Positions 41,014 to 49,219 of a stretch of 64,000 nt of DNA are shown one piece after another. Within the stretch, counting starts at the first letter, position 1. Every line of letters starts with the position of its first letter. The DNA is from Candidatus Accumulibacter phosphatis (GTDB lineage Bacteria > Pseudomonadota > Gammaproteobacteria > Burkholderiales > Rhodocyclaceae), in assembly GCF_012939955.1 (NCBI RefSeq), contig NZ_SPMY01000002.1, positions 48,581-112,580 on the forward strand, read 5' to 3'. Below the pieces are notes generated by a model that worked only from the letters and a program-made list of their open reading frames with translations, did no database searches and had not been told where the DNA came from. A program made the translations under genes and the position numbers.

Positions 41014-41202
41014 GTGTGGTTGCTGCGTCTGCTGGCGGTCCTGACGGTGATTACCGTTGCCAGCGGGGTGCTGATCTTTTTGTTTACTCGCGACGCGCGC
41101 TACCTGCATTTCGCCTGGCGTCTTTTTCGCTACGCGCTGATCGTCGCCTTGCTGGTATTCGCGCTTCTGATCCTCGAACGCGTGGCGGTCATTCCTCTCT
41201 AG
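41014..41202 (+). CDS. Small two-helix membrane protein
   Basis: 62 codons from a GTG at 41014 (after GAG): two hydrophobic helices, LLRLLAVLTVITVASGVLIF and YALIVALLVFALLILERV, joined by a short basic loop (FTRDARYLHFAWRLFR). It begins 4 bases after the lpxC stop, and its last codons overlap the 3' end of the convergent DUF721 gene. A longer ATG-initiated frame exists only inside lpxC. No recognised family. The clean topology and tight spacing behind lpxC suggest a real gene. Confidence 0.5.
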   Translation: MWLLRLLAVLTVITVASGVLIFLFTRDARYLHFAWRLFRYALIVALLVFALLILERVAVIPL

Positions 41203-41626
41203 CGGCGTGCGCCAGCAGATGTTCGAGCGCAGAGCGCAAAGACGACGCCGCCGGCAGCGAGTCGCTCAATGCCGTCAAGCGCTGGCTGGTCCTGGCGCTG
41301 AGCGGCTTTTGCTCCGCCGCGCGGGCCGCCGCGGGGCGGGCGCGAGCTTGGACTTTCACCTGAAGCCCCCTACACTCCACGCCCCGCTGCAAAAATTCAT
41401 CGACCAGTGTCGGCGCCATCTGGCGTAGCTTGGTCGCCACGGCGCCGCTGCTGGCGTGGATAAGTACGATCCCCGACTTGTAATTGGCCACGCTGCTTGC
41501 CTGGCAAAGATGTGGCGGCGCGATCTCTTGAAATAATCCCGCCAGCCTGGCCAGGAGTCTGGCGTGTGCCAAGACCTTGCCAGCCCCTTCGGGTCCATCA
41601 AGATAGCTGTGCAATGAGTCCGTCAT
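41189..41626 (-). CDS. DUF721/DciA-like protein
   Basis: 145-aa basic protein resembling the DUF721 family, which includes DciA, the ancestral loader of the DnaB helicase. Seen: AHARLLARLAGLFQEIAPPHL, then SGIVLIHASSGAVATKLRQM and PTLVDEFLQRGVECRGLQVK, matching the family's alternating strand-helix core. The C-terminal third is Ala/Arg-rich. In betaproteobacteria such a gene commonly lies just downstream of lpxC on the opposite strand, as here. Start MTDSLHSYL at 41626; the longer open frame upstream is not conserved-looking. Confidence 0.72.
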   Translation of the reverse strand: MTDSLHSYLDGPEGAGKVLAHARLLARLAGLFQEIAPPHLCQASSVANYKSGIVLIHASSGAVATKLRQMAPTLVDEFLQRGVECRGLQVKVQARARPAAARAAEQKPLSARTSQRLTALSDSLPAASSLRSALEHLLAHAAREE

Positions 41627-41958
41627 CGGGAATTTCTGGGAGAGGCAAGGCGTGCATCTTATTCTCGTCGCCAACCGTCTGGCAACCGCCAAGACCTTGA
41701 CACCCGTAGTCTGGTGACGTAGCTGGTACTTTTCCCCCGCGGAACAAGGGCTACGGTCATGACTTCGATGATCTGGCGTATCTCGACAGGTGATGACTGT
41801 TAAGGCGATTTCTGTCAAAGAACATATCACCCTGCTTGTCTTTTCGCCCGTCTTCTGTATTACGACACAGGTACGTAGTTCGACTATGCGCCTGTTGTCG
41901 CGCCTTGAAGCCGACCGAAAATCCGACGCAATCTGGTACGTTCGTTTCCGGCAATCGC
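41627..41958. other. Intergenic stretch between DUF721 gene and folA
   Basis: About 330 bases. Short frames cross it on both strands but none shows a recognisable protein, good ribosome site or domain. It presumably holds the promoter of the leftward DUF721 gene. Base composition is lower in GC than in the flanking genes. Confidence 0.5.
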
Positions 41959-42495
41959 CTAACGACGTTCGTAGACGACGAAGTCGAAGGCGGGGGTACT
42001 CGCTGCGGTCGCCTGCTCGTCGCTGCCAGGCCCTTGGCAAGAGTCCTTGGCAGATGGCTTCCCCGCGCGACGCGAGATCTCGCGCCACTCGTCAGGCGGA
42101 AGGTCCGGGAAGTAGCTGTCTCCCGGACAGTCCGCGGCGACTTCGGTCAAGTAGAGCCGACCGGCCAGCGCCAGAGTCTGTCGATAGAGGTCGGCGCCAC
42201 CGATGACGAAGGTCTCGCTGGCGTCGCCCGCGAGGCGAATGGCCTCCTCGATCGAGCCGGCCCGTGTTGCCCCGCTGGCAAGGTAAGCCGGATTGCGGCT
42301 GACGACGATATTGTGCCGCCTTGGCAACGGTCGAAACGCTGCCGGCAGCGACTCCCAGGTCTTTCGGCCCATGATCACGGTCTTGTCGCGGGTTGTTTCG
42401 CGAAAGTGTTTCATGTCTTCAGGCAGTTGCCAAAGTAATTGTTGCTGCCTGCCAATGGCGCCGTTTCTGGCAACGGCAGCGATCAGTACGATCAT
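41959..42495 (-). CDS. folA: Dihydrofolate reductase
   Basis: NADPH-dependent reductase regenerating tetrahydrofolate, 178 aa. Seen: MIVLIAAVARNGAIGRQQQL, LLWQLPEDMKHFRETT with the catalytic acidic residue, VIMGRKTWESLP, VVSRNPAY, FVIGGADLYRQTL and a C-terminal FDFVVYERR. A loop of about 20 residues (SAKDSCQGPGSDEQATAAST) before the last strand is longer than in E. coli FolA. Just downstream of thyA on the same strand, the usual pairing since ThyA makes the dihydrofolate that FolA reduces. Confidence 0.94.
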   Translation of the reverse strand: MIVLIAAVARNGAIGRQQQLLWQLPEDMKHFRETTRDKTVIMGRKTWESLPAAFRPLPRRHNIVVSRNPAYLASGATRAGSIEEAIRLAGDASETFVIGGADLYRQTLALAGRLYLTEVAADCPGDSYFPDLPPDEWREISRRAGKPSAKDSCQGPGSDEQATAASTPAFDFVVYERR

Positions 42496-42588
42496 TTCCA
42501 GCCTCTCCGAAGGCGCCCCTGGCAGCGGCTGTCGGCGGCTATGCCAGCGGTCGGCATGCAGTAGCAGCAGTCGCTACGCTGCATCGGA

Positions 42589-43410
42589 TTAGACCGCGAC
42601 CGGCGCCGCGATGTGCGGATGCGGATCGTAGCCTTCGAGGCTGAAGTCCTGAAAACGGAAGGCGAAGATGTCGTCGATGTCAGGATTCAGTCGCATCGTC
42701 GGCAAGGCTCGCGTCGCACGCGTCAGTTGCAGTTGCGCCTGCTCGACGTGATTGCTGTAGAGGTGCGCGTCGCCGAAGGTATGCACAAAGTCGCCCGCTT
42801 GATAACCGCAGACCTGCGCCAGCATCAGGGTGAGAAGTGCGTACGAGGCGATGTTGAACGGGACGCCAAGGAAGATGTCGGCGCTGCGCTGGTAGAGCTG
42901 ACAGGAAAGCTTGGCGCGCTGGTCGCGGTCAGTTGGCCCGGCGGGCGCGACGTAGAACTGGAAGAAGGCGTGGCACGGCGGTAGCGCCATGCGCTCGACG
43001 TCGGCTGGATTCCAGGCGCTGACCAGATGGCGGCGCGAATCAGGCTTGTTTTTCAGATTCTCCACGAGCGCTGCGATCTGGTCGATTTCGCCTCCCTGCG
43101 GGCTTTGCCAGTGACGCCACTGATGGCCGTAGACCGGGCCGAGATCGCCATTCGCGTCCGCCCATTCGTCCCAGATGCGGACGCCGTTCTCGCGCAGATA
43201 ACGGATGTTGGTGTCACCCTGCAGGAACCAAAGCAACTCGTGGATGATCGACGGCAGATGCAATTTCTTGGTCGTCACCGCCGGGAAGCCGGCGCTGAGG
43301 TCAAAGCGCATCTGCCAGCCGAACACCGAGAGCGTACCTGTGCCGGTGCGGTCTGCCTTGAGCGTGCCCTGTTCGAGAACATGGCGCATCAGGTGGAGAT
43401 ACTGCTGCAT
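42589..43410 (-). CDS. thyA: Thymidylate synthase
   Basis: Methylates dUMP to dTMP using methylene-THF. 273 aa from the ATG at 43410 ([15 protein letters not shown]). Seen: [36 protein letters not shown], the catalytic Cys in [33 protein letters not shown] and [12 protein letters not shown]. About ten residues in the [20 protein letters not shown] region exceed the E. coli enzyme. Upstream of folA in the same direction; divergent from the PilZ-like gene. Confidence 0.95.
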   Translation of the reverse strand: MQQYLHLMRHVLEQGTLKADRTGTGTLSVFGWQMRFDLSAGFPAVTTKKLHLPSIIHELLWFLQGDTNIRYLRENGVRIWDEWADANGDLGPVYGHQWRHWQSPQGGEIDQIAALVENLKNKPDSRRHLVSAWNPADVERMALPPCHAFFQFYVAPAGPTDRDQRAKLSCQLYQRSADIFLGVPFNIASYALLTLMLAQVCGYQAGDFVHTFGDAHLYSNHVEQAQLQLTRATRALPTMRLNPDIDDIFAFRFQDFSLEGYDPHPHIAAPVAV

Positions 43411-43635
43411 GGTTTGAGCCTGTCGTTGATCCAGGCCGAATTGTAGAGTAATCGACCGCCGGGCGCAGTCCGCTGCCGACGCCGCTCGATTGCCCAGCGT
43501 GCTTCGCGCGACGCCGAGGAATCGGCTTGGCGGCAAGCGGGCGTCATTCGGCAGACGTTCGACCTCGTCCTGGATTACTGGTTTACAATTCGCGCTCCAA
43601 CGGCAGTCATCCGCGATGAGGCTTCACGTTCCATA

Positions 43636-45162
43636 ATGTTCAATTTCTTTGCGAAACGTTCAGATCATCCACTGGCTGACAGCAAGGAGCTGAAGCGAAT
43701 TCTTGCCGAGTTGCACGTCGATAGGCCGGCAAAAGCCGTCGACGAAGTGAGCGGATGGTTCGATTCGCTCCAGCACAGCGAGAGCTTCCGCGTTGACCAG
43801 TATTTCGATGTGCTCCGCCAGCTTGATGAGGCGGCGCAGCGGCACCTGTTGGCTGTGGCTCGCGACTACCTGCTGTCAGAACGCCTGACGAAGCGGGAAG
43901 AAGAGCGGCTGTGGACGCGCAGCCACGGCTATTGGAGCCAGGTCGCGACCCTGTACACCGACTGCATCGAACGCGCCCAGCGGGATCCCAAGAGCAAGGC
44001 TGGCGACGCCTTCAAGGCCTTCCTGCCGCTGGCGCTTGTACGCGCGCAGGCGGCACGCCGCAATCAACTCAAGTGGTTGGCGTTTCGCTACGGTTCCGGT
44101 GCAGAAGACCTCTGGCAGGCGCTCGGCACAACCTATCTGGTGGCCGAAACTACGACTAACGCTCAGAAGCCGCTACAGCTCTATCCGGCGCGGCAAGGGC
44201 TGAGCACCGTGGCGGAGCAATACCTGCATGCAATTGTCTTCTTTGCCTCTTCGATGGATAGCTTGATGCCCGTGCAGATCGAGCTCGCTGACCGCCTGAT
44301 TGCGCATTGCCTGCCGTACTTTGTTCTCCTGCCTGATTGTCGGCCGGACAGCGTCTATTGGGTCGATGCGGAAGCCGGCGCGCCACCGCTGCGACTGGCC
44401 CGTCACCCTGGTGTGAGCAGGCGTGGCTTGCGCTTCTTCTCCCCGGGAACGGCGCTAGCGGCGCTCGAAGGGCTGCTGCATCGGGTCGAGCACGGTGAGA
44501 TTCCGTCCGACATCAACCTTGGCGGTGAGTACGCGCCGCGTGCGCTGTTGCCGGTACTTCGCCATCTGCGTCTGTATTGGGGCAAGTGCCCGCCACAGCG
44601 CCGCCATACGCGGCATGCGGTGAAAACGCGAATGCTCGTCCTGTATGGCTTTGATGACAGCTACTCGCTGTTCTCGGGAGCCGTGCCGCGCCCCGAGAAT
44701 GAAGTAGCGATGGACAGCTGGGTGGTCGAGAACGTCAGCCTTGGCGGATTTCGTGCGCAGATTGACCATTCGGCGACTGAGCGCATCAACATCGGCGCAC
44801 TGCTGTGTGTCCAGCCGGAGGGTGGCGACAACTGGATGCTGGGTGTCGCCAGGCGCTTCACCAGGCAGGGTCCTGACGACGCCTATTTGGGCGTGCAGGT
44901 ACTCTCTCGGCAGGCGCTGAGCATTGAATTGCGGCCGCGGCGCAGCGGTTTTTCGGCGGCGGTGGCTATCCCGGGTATTTGGTTGCAGGATGGTAGGGAA
45001 ACCGGAATCCTGCGCATCGTCTTGCCGCTGGCGGGCTTTAATGTCCGTGAAACGCTGGAGTTCAGCCATCAGGGCCAGCGCCGGACGCTGATTCCGATGG
45101 AGCTGGAGGAGGTCGGCAGCGAGTTCGAGATTGCTTGCTTTCGCGAGCAATCAGCGACCTGA
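43636..45162 (+). CDS. Large protein with C-terminal PilZ-like domain
   Basis: 508 aa, predicted cytoplasmic. The first about 310 residues are helical with no family I recognise. Residues about 320-410 look like a PilZ domain: RRHTRHAVKTR resembles the RxxxR-type c-di-GMP motif, and VVENVSLGGFRAQI resembles the (D/N)xSxxG motif followed by a beta barrel. A further beta-rich segment ends the protein. It may be a c-di-GMP effector. Stands alone, divergent from thyA and convergent with mog. The N-terminus could act as a partner-binding module; this is inference. Confidence 0.7.
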   Translation: MFNFFAKRSDHPLADSKELKRILAELHVDRPAKAVDEVSGWFDSLQHSESFRVDQYFDVLRQLDEAAQRHLLAVARDYLLSERLTKREEERLWTRSHGYWSQVATLYTDCIERAQRDPKSKAGDAFKAFLPLALVRAQAARRNQLKWLAFRYGSGAEDLWQALGTTYLVAETTTNAQKPLQLYPARQGLSTVAEQYLHAIVFFASSMDSLMPVQIELADRLIAHCLPYFVLLPDCRPDSVYWVDAEAGAPPLRLARHPGVSRRGLRFFSPGTALAALEGLLHRVEHGEIPSDINLGGEYAPRALLPVLRHLRLYWGKCPPQRRHTRHAVKTRMLVLYGFDDSYSLFSGAVPRPENEVAMDSWVVENVSLGGFRAQIDHSATERINIGALLCVQPEGGDNWMLGVARRFTRQGPDDAYLGVQVLSRQALSIELRPRRSGFSAAVAIPGIWLQDGRETGILRIVLPLAGFNVRETLEFSHQGQRRTLIPMELEEVGSEFEIACFREQSAT

Positions 45163-45195
45163 AGGCTAGAAGACCTGGGGGGCGGCTCCTTGCCG

Positions 45196-45804
45196 CTAGC
45201 CTTGGGGGGCCGTTGGCCGCAGCGCTGATTTCGGTCGAAAAGCCTTGACCACCTGCGCGACGGTTTCGACGTAGGGGCCGCCAAGCAGATCGATGCAGTA
45301 GGGGACGGCAGCGAAAATGCCGTTCACCACGACCGTGCCATCGGCCGCTTTCACTCCCTCAAGGGTTTCCCGGATCGACTTCGGTTGCCCGGGCAGATTG
45401 AGGATCAGGGCCTTGCCACGAACGACACCCAGCTGACGCGAAAGGATGGCCGTCGGCACGAAGTTCAGGCTGATGCGGCGCATTTCCTCGCCGAAGCCGG
45501 GCATCAGCTTGTCGGCGACGGCGAGGGTGGCTTCCGGGGTGACGTCGCGTGGCGCCGGACCGGTGCCGCCGGTGGTCAGCACCAGATGGCAGCCAAGCTC
45601 ATCAACCAGCTCCTTCAATGTTTCTTCGATGCGTGCCTGCTCGTCAACGATCAGGCGTCTTTCGCTTCGCCACGGGCTGGCAAGTGCCCGGCCGAACCAT
45701 TCTTCGAGCGCCGGGATTCCCTGATCGGCATAGACGCCCTGCGCGGCGCGGTCGCTGATCGACAGCAGTCCAATCAGCAGTTGATCATCATTGATCATGC
45801 CCAT
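45196..45804 (-). CDS. mog: Molybdopterin adenylyltransferase
   Basis: Adenylates molybdopterin before molybdenum insertion (MogA). 202 aa. Seen: IGLLSISDRAAQGVYADQGI, LTTGGTGPAPRDVTPEAT, the GGTG-PxD-T signature of the MoCF-binding fold, then LNLPGQPKSIRETLEG. It overlaps the 3' end of darP by 17 bases. No molybdoenzyme is encoded in the window. The first two Met codons (MGMINDD) are both possible starts. Confidence 0.92.
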   Translation of the reverse strand: MGMINDDQLLIGLLSISDRAAQGVYADQGIPALEEWFGRALASPWRSERRLIVDEQARIEETLKELVDELGCHLVLTTGGTGPAPRDVTPEATLAVADKLMPGFGEEMRRISLNFVPTAILSRQLGVVRGKALILNLPGQPKSIRETLEGVKAADGTVVVNGIFAAVPYCIDLLGGPYVETVAQVVKAFRPKSALRPTAPQG

Positions 45805-46337
45805 CCTTTCCGGTGGCGCGGTCGTCGAGGATTTCCAGCCCTTTGAGGAACTGGAAAATGGCGCGGTAATTACGCGGCGACTTGCCTTGCTCCTGCTCGC
45901 TCAAGGCGGCGCGTCGCAGCGAGCGGAGACGCTGCAGATCCACCGCTGGGTAGGTCTCGGCAATTCCGAACAGCACCGCTTCGTCGGCCAGCAAGGCCGT
46001 TCGCAGGCGCTCGATACGGTGCAGCCTGCCTGTTTCCTCGGCCGAATCGCCACGCAGCGCAGCCAGCGCCTTGCGGATCGGTTCCGGGTCTTCGATATCG
46101 CGCATTACCCGGCCGATGTATTGCAGCTGTCGCCGTCGTGCCTCGTCGTGTCGGGTCATACGCTGTGCCGTACGGACGGCGGCGCGCAGATCCTCCGGGA
46201 GGTCGATTTTCTTTAGCCGATCGGGCGCCAGTTCCACCAGTTCCTCGCCGACGGCCTGTAATTCCTCCATGGCCCGCTTGCGCTGCGTTTTTGATGGCGG
46301 GCCGGCTTCTTCTTCGTCTTCTTCGGGGGGGGATCAT
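45788..46337 (-). CDS. darP: Ribosome-associated protein DarP/YjgA (5' frameshift)
   Basis: DUF615 family protein aiding late 50S assembly. The unbroken part is 160 aa from the ATG at 46270 (MEELQAVGEELVELAP), with LPEDLRAAVRTAQRMTRHDEARRRQLQYIGRVMR typical of the family. Homologues have an acidic N-terminus and a SK(S/T)Q(R/L)KR motif; here the codons before 46270 read EEDEEEAGPPSKTQRKRA but have no start. If G8 at 46325-46332 is one base too long, the frame joins the ATG at 46337 (MIPPEEDEEE), giving about 182 aa, the family's normal size. Divergent from pmbA. Confidence 0.82.
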
Positions 46338-46454
46338 CGGCGGCAGAGGGGGCTTTCCTGGTGTCGGTTGGGGAGAGGGACGTATCCAGACGCCGGAACG
46401 GACGGTCTGCGCGGAGCTGCTATGATAGCGACTTTTGCCTTTGGCCACCGCCCC

Positions 46455-47828
46455 ATGTCCCCTCCCACCACCGCCGCCGCTCGCGAATCGCGGTTCAGCT
46501 ACCGTTTCGAAACTCTGCAGCAGTTGGCGCGCGACGTTCTCGCGCATGCCGAAAAGAGCGGCGCAAGTGCTTGTGAGGTCGATGTTTCCGATGGCTTCGG
46601 TCAGTCGGTGACGGCTCGCCGTGGAGAGGTCGAAACCATCGAATACAACCGCGACAAGGCGATTGCCGTCGCCATCTATCTTGGTCAGCGAAAAGGCCAG
46701 GCGAGCACTTCCGATTTTTCAGCGACGGCTTTGCGTGAGACGGTCGAGGCGGCGCTGAACATCGCCCGCTTTACGGCTGCCGATCCCTCCGCCGGTCTGC
46801 CCGACGCGCGCCTGCTGGCCATCGACAGCGAGCGCCTGCCGGATCTCGATCTCTATCATCCCTGGTTGCTCTCGGTCGAAGCCGCCGTCGACCTGGCCAA
46901 ACGCTGCGAAGCTGCCGCCTTCGCCGTCGACCCGCGGCTGAGTAATTCGGAGGGCGCGACGGTGTCCAGTCAGGAAGGGCATTTCGTGTCTGCCAACAGT
47001 CTTGGTTTCATCGGCGGCTATCCGACTTCGCGGCATTACCTGTCGTGTTCGATGATCGCCGGCAAAGATGGAAACATGCAGCGCGACGACTGGTACGCGA
47101 TGGCCCGCGATGCGCAGGCCATTGGGTCGCCGGAGCTGATTGGCGAGCGCGCCGCCCAGCGCGCCCTGGCGCGGCTTGGTGCGCGCAAGATCAAGACCTG
47201 CAAGGTGCCGGTGATTTTCGAGGCGCCGCTTGCCTCGTCGCTGATTGGCAACTTTGTGCACGCAGTCAGCGGCGGCAGCCTGTACCGCAAGACCTCCTTC
47301 CTGGTCGATAGCCTGGGTAAGCGCGTGTTCGCCAGAAAGGTACAGATCAGCGAGCGACCCCATCTCGCGCGTGGCCTGGCCAGTGGCTATTTCGATAGTG
47401 ACGGCGTCGCGACCAAGGATCGTGAAGTGATTGTTGACGGCCAGCTGCAGGGCTATTTCCTGAGCGCCTACACGGCGCGCAAGCTGTCGATGCAGACCAC
47501 CGGCAACGCCGGTGGCAGTCACAATCTCATCGTTCATCCCGGCAAGCGGGATTTGCCTGGCCTGCTCAAGAAGATGGGCCGTGGCTTGCTGGTGACCGAG
47601 TTGCTCGGCCATGGCGTCAACTATGTTACCGGCGACTATTCGCGCGGCGCTGCCGGCTTCTGGGTCGAGGGCGGCGAGATTGTCCATCCGGTAGAGGAGA
47701 TCACCATCGCCGGCAACCTTCGCGACATGTTCAGAAACGTGGCCGGCGTAGGCAACGATGTTCTGGTGCGCGGCTCGAAGCAGGTCGGGTCGCTGCTCAT
47801 CGAGCAGATGAAGGTGGCTGGCGCCTAG
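46455..47828 (+). CDS. pmbA: Metalloprotease PmbA (TldE)
   Basis: 457-aa TldD/PmbA family protein; TldD-TldE is a zinc protease that matures microcin B17 and degrades unfolded peptides, with PmbA as the subunit lacking the metal motif. Seen: SACEVDVSDGFGQSVTARRG, ETIEYNRDKAIAVAIYLG, KVPVIFEAPLASSLIG, HLARGLASGYFDSDGVAT, and TELLGHGVNYVTGDYSRGAAGFWVEGG. I chose the ATG at 46455 (MSPPTTAAARE); another at 46422 is possible. The divergent pairing with darP is common in betaproteobacteria and supports both calls. Confidence 0.93.
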   Translation: MSPPTTAAARESRFSYRFETLQQLARDVLAHAEKSGASACEVDVSDGFGQSVTARRGEVETIEYNRDKAIAVAIYLGQRKGQASTSDFSATALRETVEAALNIARFTAADPSAGLPDARLLAIDSERLPDLDLYHPWLLSVEAAVDLAKRCEAAAFAVDPRLSNSEGATVSSQEGHFVSANSLGFIGGYPTSRHYLSCSMIAGKDGNMQRDDWYAMARDAQAIGSPELIGERAAQRALARLGARKIKTCKVPVIFEAPLASSLIGNFVHAVSGGSLYRKTSFLVDSLGKRVFARKVQISERPHLARGLASGYFDSDGVATKDREVIVDGQLQGYFLSAYTARKLSMQTTGNAGGSHNLIVHPGKRDLPGLLKKMGRGLLVTELLGHGVNYVTGDYSRGAAGFWVEGGEIVHPVEEITIAGNLRDMFRNVAGVGNDVLVRGSKQVGSLLIEQMKVAGA

Positions 47829-47906
47829 CTTTTTCCGCGCTACGAATTTCTCTGGCCAGCTGCGCGACGGGCGCGCGGCCGGCCGCGGAGGCTCGGAAAA
47901 TGCGTA

Positions 47907-47934
47907 TTCCCAGGCAGACTGCTTTCGCTATACT
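47907..47934 (+). promoter_or_regulatory. Candidate promoter for dctP
   Basis: TTCCCA (47907-47912), a 16-base spacer, then TATACT (47929-47934), 45 bases before the GTG of dctP. The -10 is strong, the -35 weak. Confidence 0.4.
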
Positions 47935-47979
47935 CGGCGGGCAACTCGTGTAAAAAAAACCAAAATAGGAGACAAGACT

Positions 47980-49059
47980 GTGGAAAGACGTTCGTTTTTG
48001 AAGAATGCGGGTGTCGGCCTGGCGGCCGGTACCGTGGCCATGCCGGCGATTGCTCAGAATGCACCAACCATCCGCTGGCGTCTGGCGTCCAGCTTCCCGA
48101 AAAGCCTGGATACCATTTATGGTGGTGCCGAGTTCATGGCTAAGCGGGTCGCCGAAGCCACTGGTGGCAAGTTTCAGATTCAGGTTTTCGCCGGTGGTGA
48201 AATCGTCCCCGGGCCGGCAGTCTTCGACGCCGTCAAGGACAACACTGTCGAAATGGCGCACACCGCGTCGTACTACTTTTTCGGCAAGGATCCGACCTAC
48301 GCCTTTGACTGCGCGATTCCTTTCGGCATGACCAACCGTCAGCTCGACGCCTGGATGCGTTACGGTAACGGCAGCACGTTGATGGGCGAGCTCTACGGGA
48401 AGTCGAATATCGTTCCGATTCCCTGTGGCAACACCGGTGCGCAAATGGGCGGCTGGTTCCGCAAGGAGGTCAAGACGGTTGCCGACATCAATGGCCTGAA
48501 GATCCGTATTGGTGGCTTTGCTGGTGAGGTGTTGAGCAAACTGGGCGCCGTGCCGCAGCAGATTCCGGGTGGCGATATCTATCCATCTCTGGAGAAGGGC
48601 ACCATTGACGCGGCCGAATGGATTGGCCCCTACGATGACCAGAAGCTGGGCTTCAACAAGGTTGCCAAGTACTACTACTACCCGGGGTGGTGGGAGGGCG
48701 GGCCGCAGCTGTCGGTTTACGTCAATAGCGCCAAGTACGCCGAGCTGCCGAAAGAGTACAAGGCAATCCTGCATATGGCCTGTGCTGATGCGCACGTGGA
48801 CATGATGGCCAAGTACGACGCCAAGAACCCGACGGCGTTGAAGCAACTGGTCGGCTCCGGTACGCAGTTGCGGCAGTATCCGAAAGTGATCATGGATGCT
48901 GCGTACAAGGCGGCCATGGAACTCTATGCGGAGACGTCCAAGGCGAATCCCGGCTTCAAGAAAGTCTATGACGACTACGCGAAGTTCCAGGCCGACCAGA
49001 ACCTCTGGTTCGGGATTGCCGAAGGTGCCTACGTGAGCTACATGAACACCAAGCGCTAA
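47980..49059 (+). CDS. dctP: TRAP transporter solute-binding protein DctP
   Basis: 359-aa periplasmic binding protein. The N-terminus MERRSFLKNAGVGLAAGTVA is a twin-arginine signal with cleavage near AIAQNAP, so it is probably exported folded. The mature part resembles the keto-acid-binding (TakP-like) branch: FAGGEIVPGPAVFDAVKD, RIGGFAGEVLSKLGAVPQQI, AAEWIGPYDDQKLGF and YYYYPGWWEGG. GTG start with AGGAGA 9 bases upstream. The permease genes lie on the opposite strand and converge on it, an unusual order for a TRAP system. Substrate by analogy: a 2-oxo acid or similar carboxylate. Confidence 0.92.
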   Translation: MERRSFLKNAGVGLAAGTVAMPAIAQNAPTIRWRLASSFPKSLDTIYGGAEFMAKRVAEATGGKFQIQVFAGGEIVPGPAVFDAVKDNTVEMAHTASYYFFGKDPTYAFDCAIPFGMTNRQLDAWMRYGNGSTLMGELYGKSNIVPIPCGNTGAQMGGWFRKEVKTVADINGLKIRIGGFAGEVLSKLGAVPQQIPGGDIYPSLEKGTIDAAEWIGPYDDQKLGFNKVAKYYYYPGWWEGGPQLSVYVNSAKYAELPKEYKAILHMACADAHVDMMAKYDAKNPTALKQLVGSGTQLRQYPKVIMDAAYKAAMELYAETSKANPGFKKVYDDYAKFQADQNLWFGIAEGAYVSYMNTKR

Positions 49060-49084
49060 TTTCAGACTTCAGACTTCGTCCGTA

Positions 49085-49152
49085 GAGGGCCGCTTGGCGG
49101 CCCTCGCGATGAAGAAAAGGAAACGGAGGCCAATGGCCTCCGTTTCCTTTTC
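49085..49152. terminator. Double hairpin, bidirectional terminator between dctP and dctM
   Basis: Hairpin 1: GAGGGCCGC (49085-49093) with GCGGCCCTC (49097-49105). Hairpin 2: a perfect 17-base stem (49115-49131 with 49135-49151), loop AAT, with A4 and T4 ends so that it serves both directions. It sits between convergent genes. Confidence 0.85.
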
Positions 49153-49219
49153 GGGTCAGCATTCCCTATATTCCTGTTGCCGTCGCGCGGCGACCTTCCC
49201 GCCGACGGCAGCCTGCCGC

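Noticed and set aside
41790..42206. Rightward frame of 138 codons over the folA end
   Set aside because: Most of it is the antisense of folA, with long Arg runs; the part outside folA has no recognisable family.
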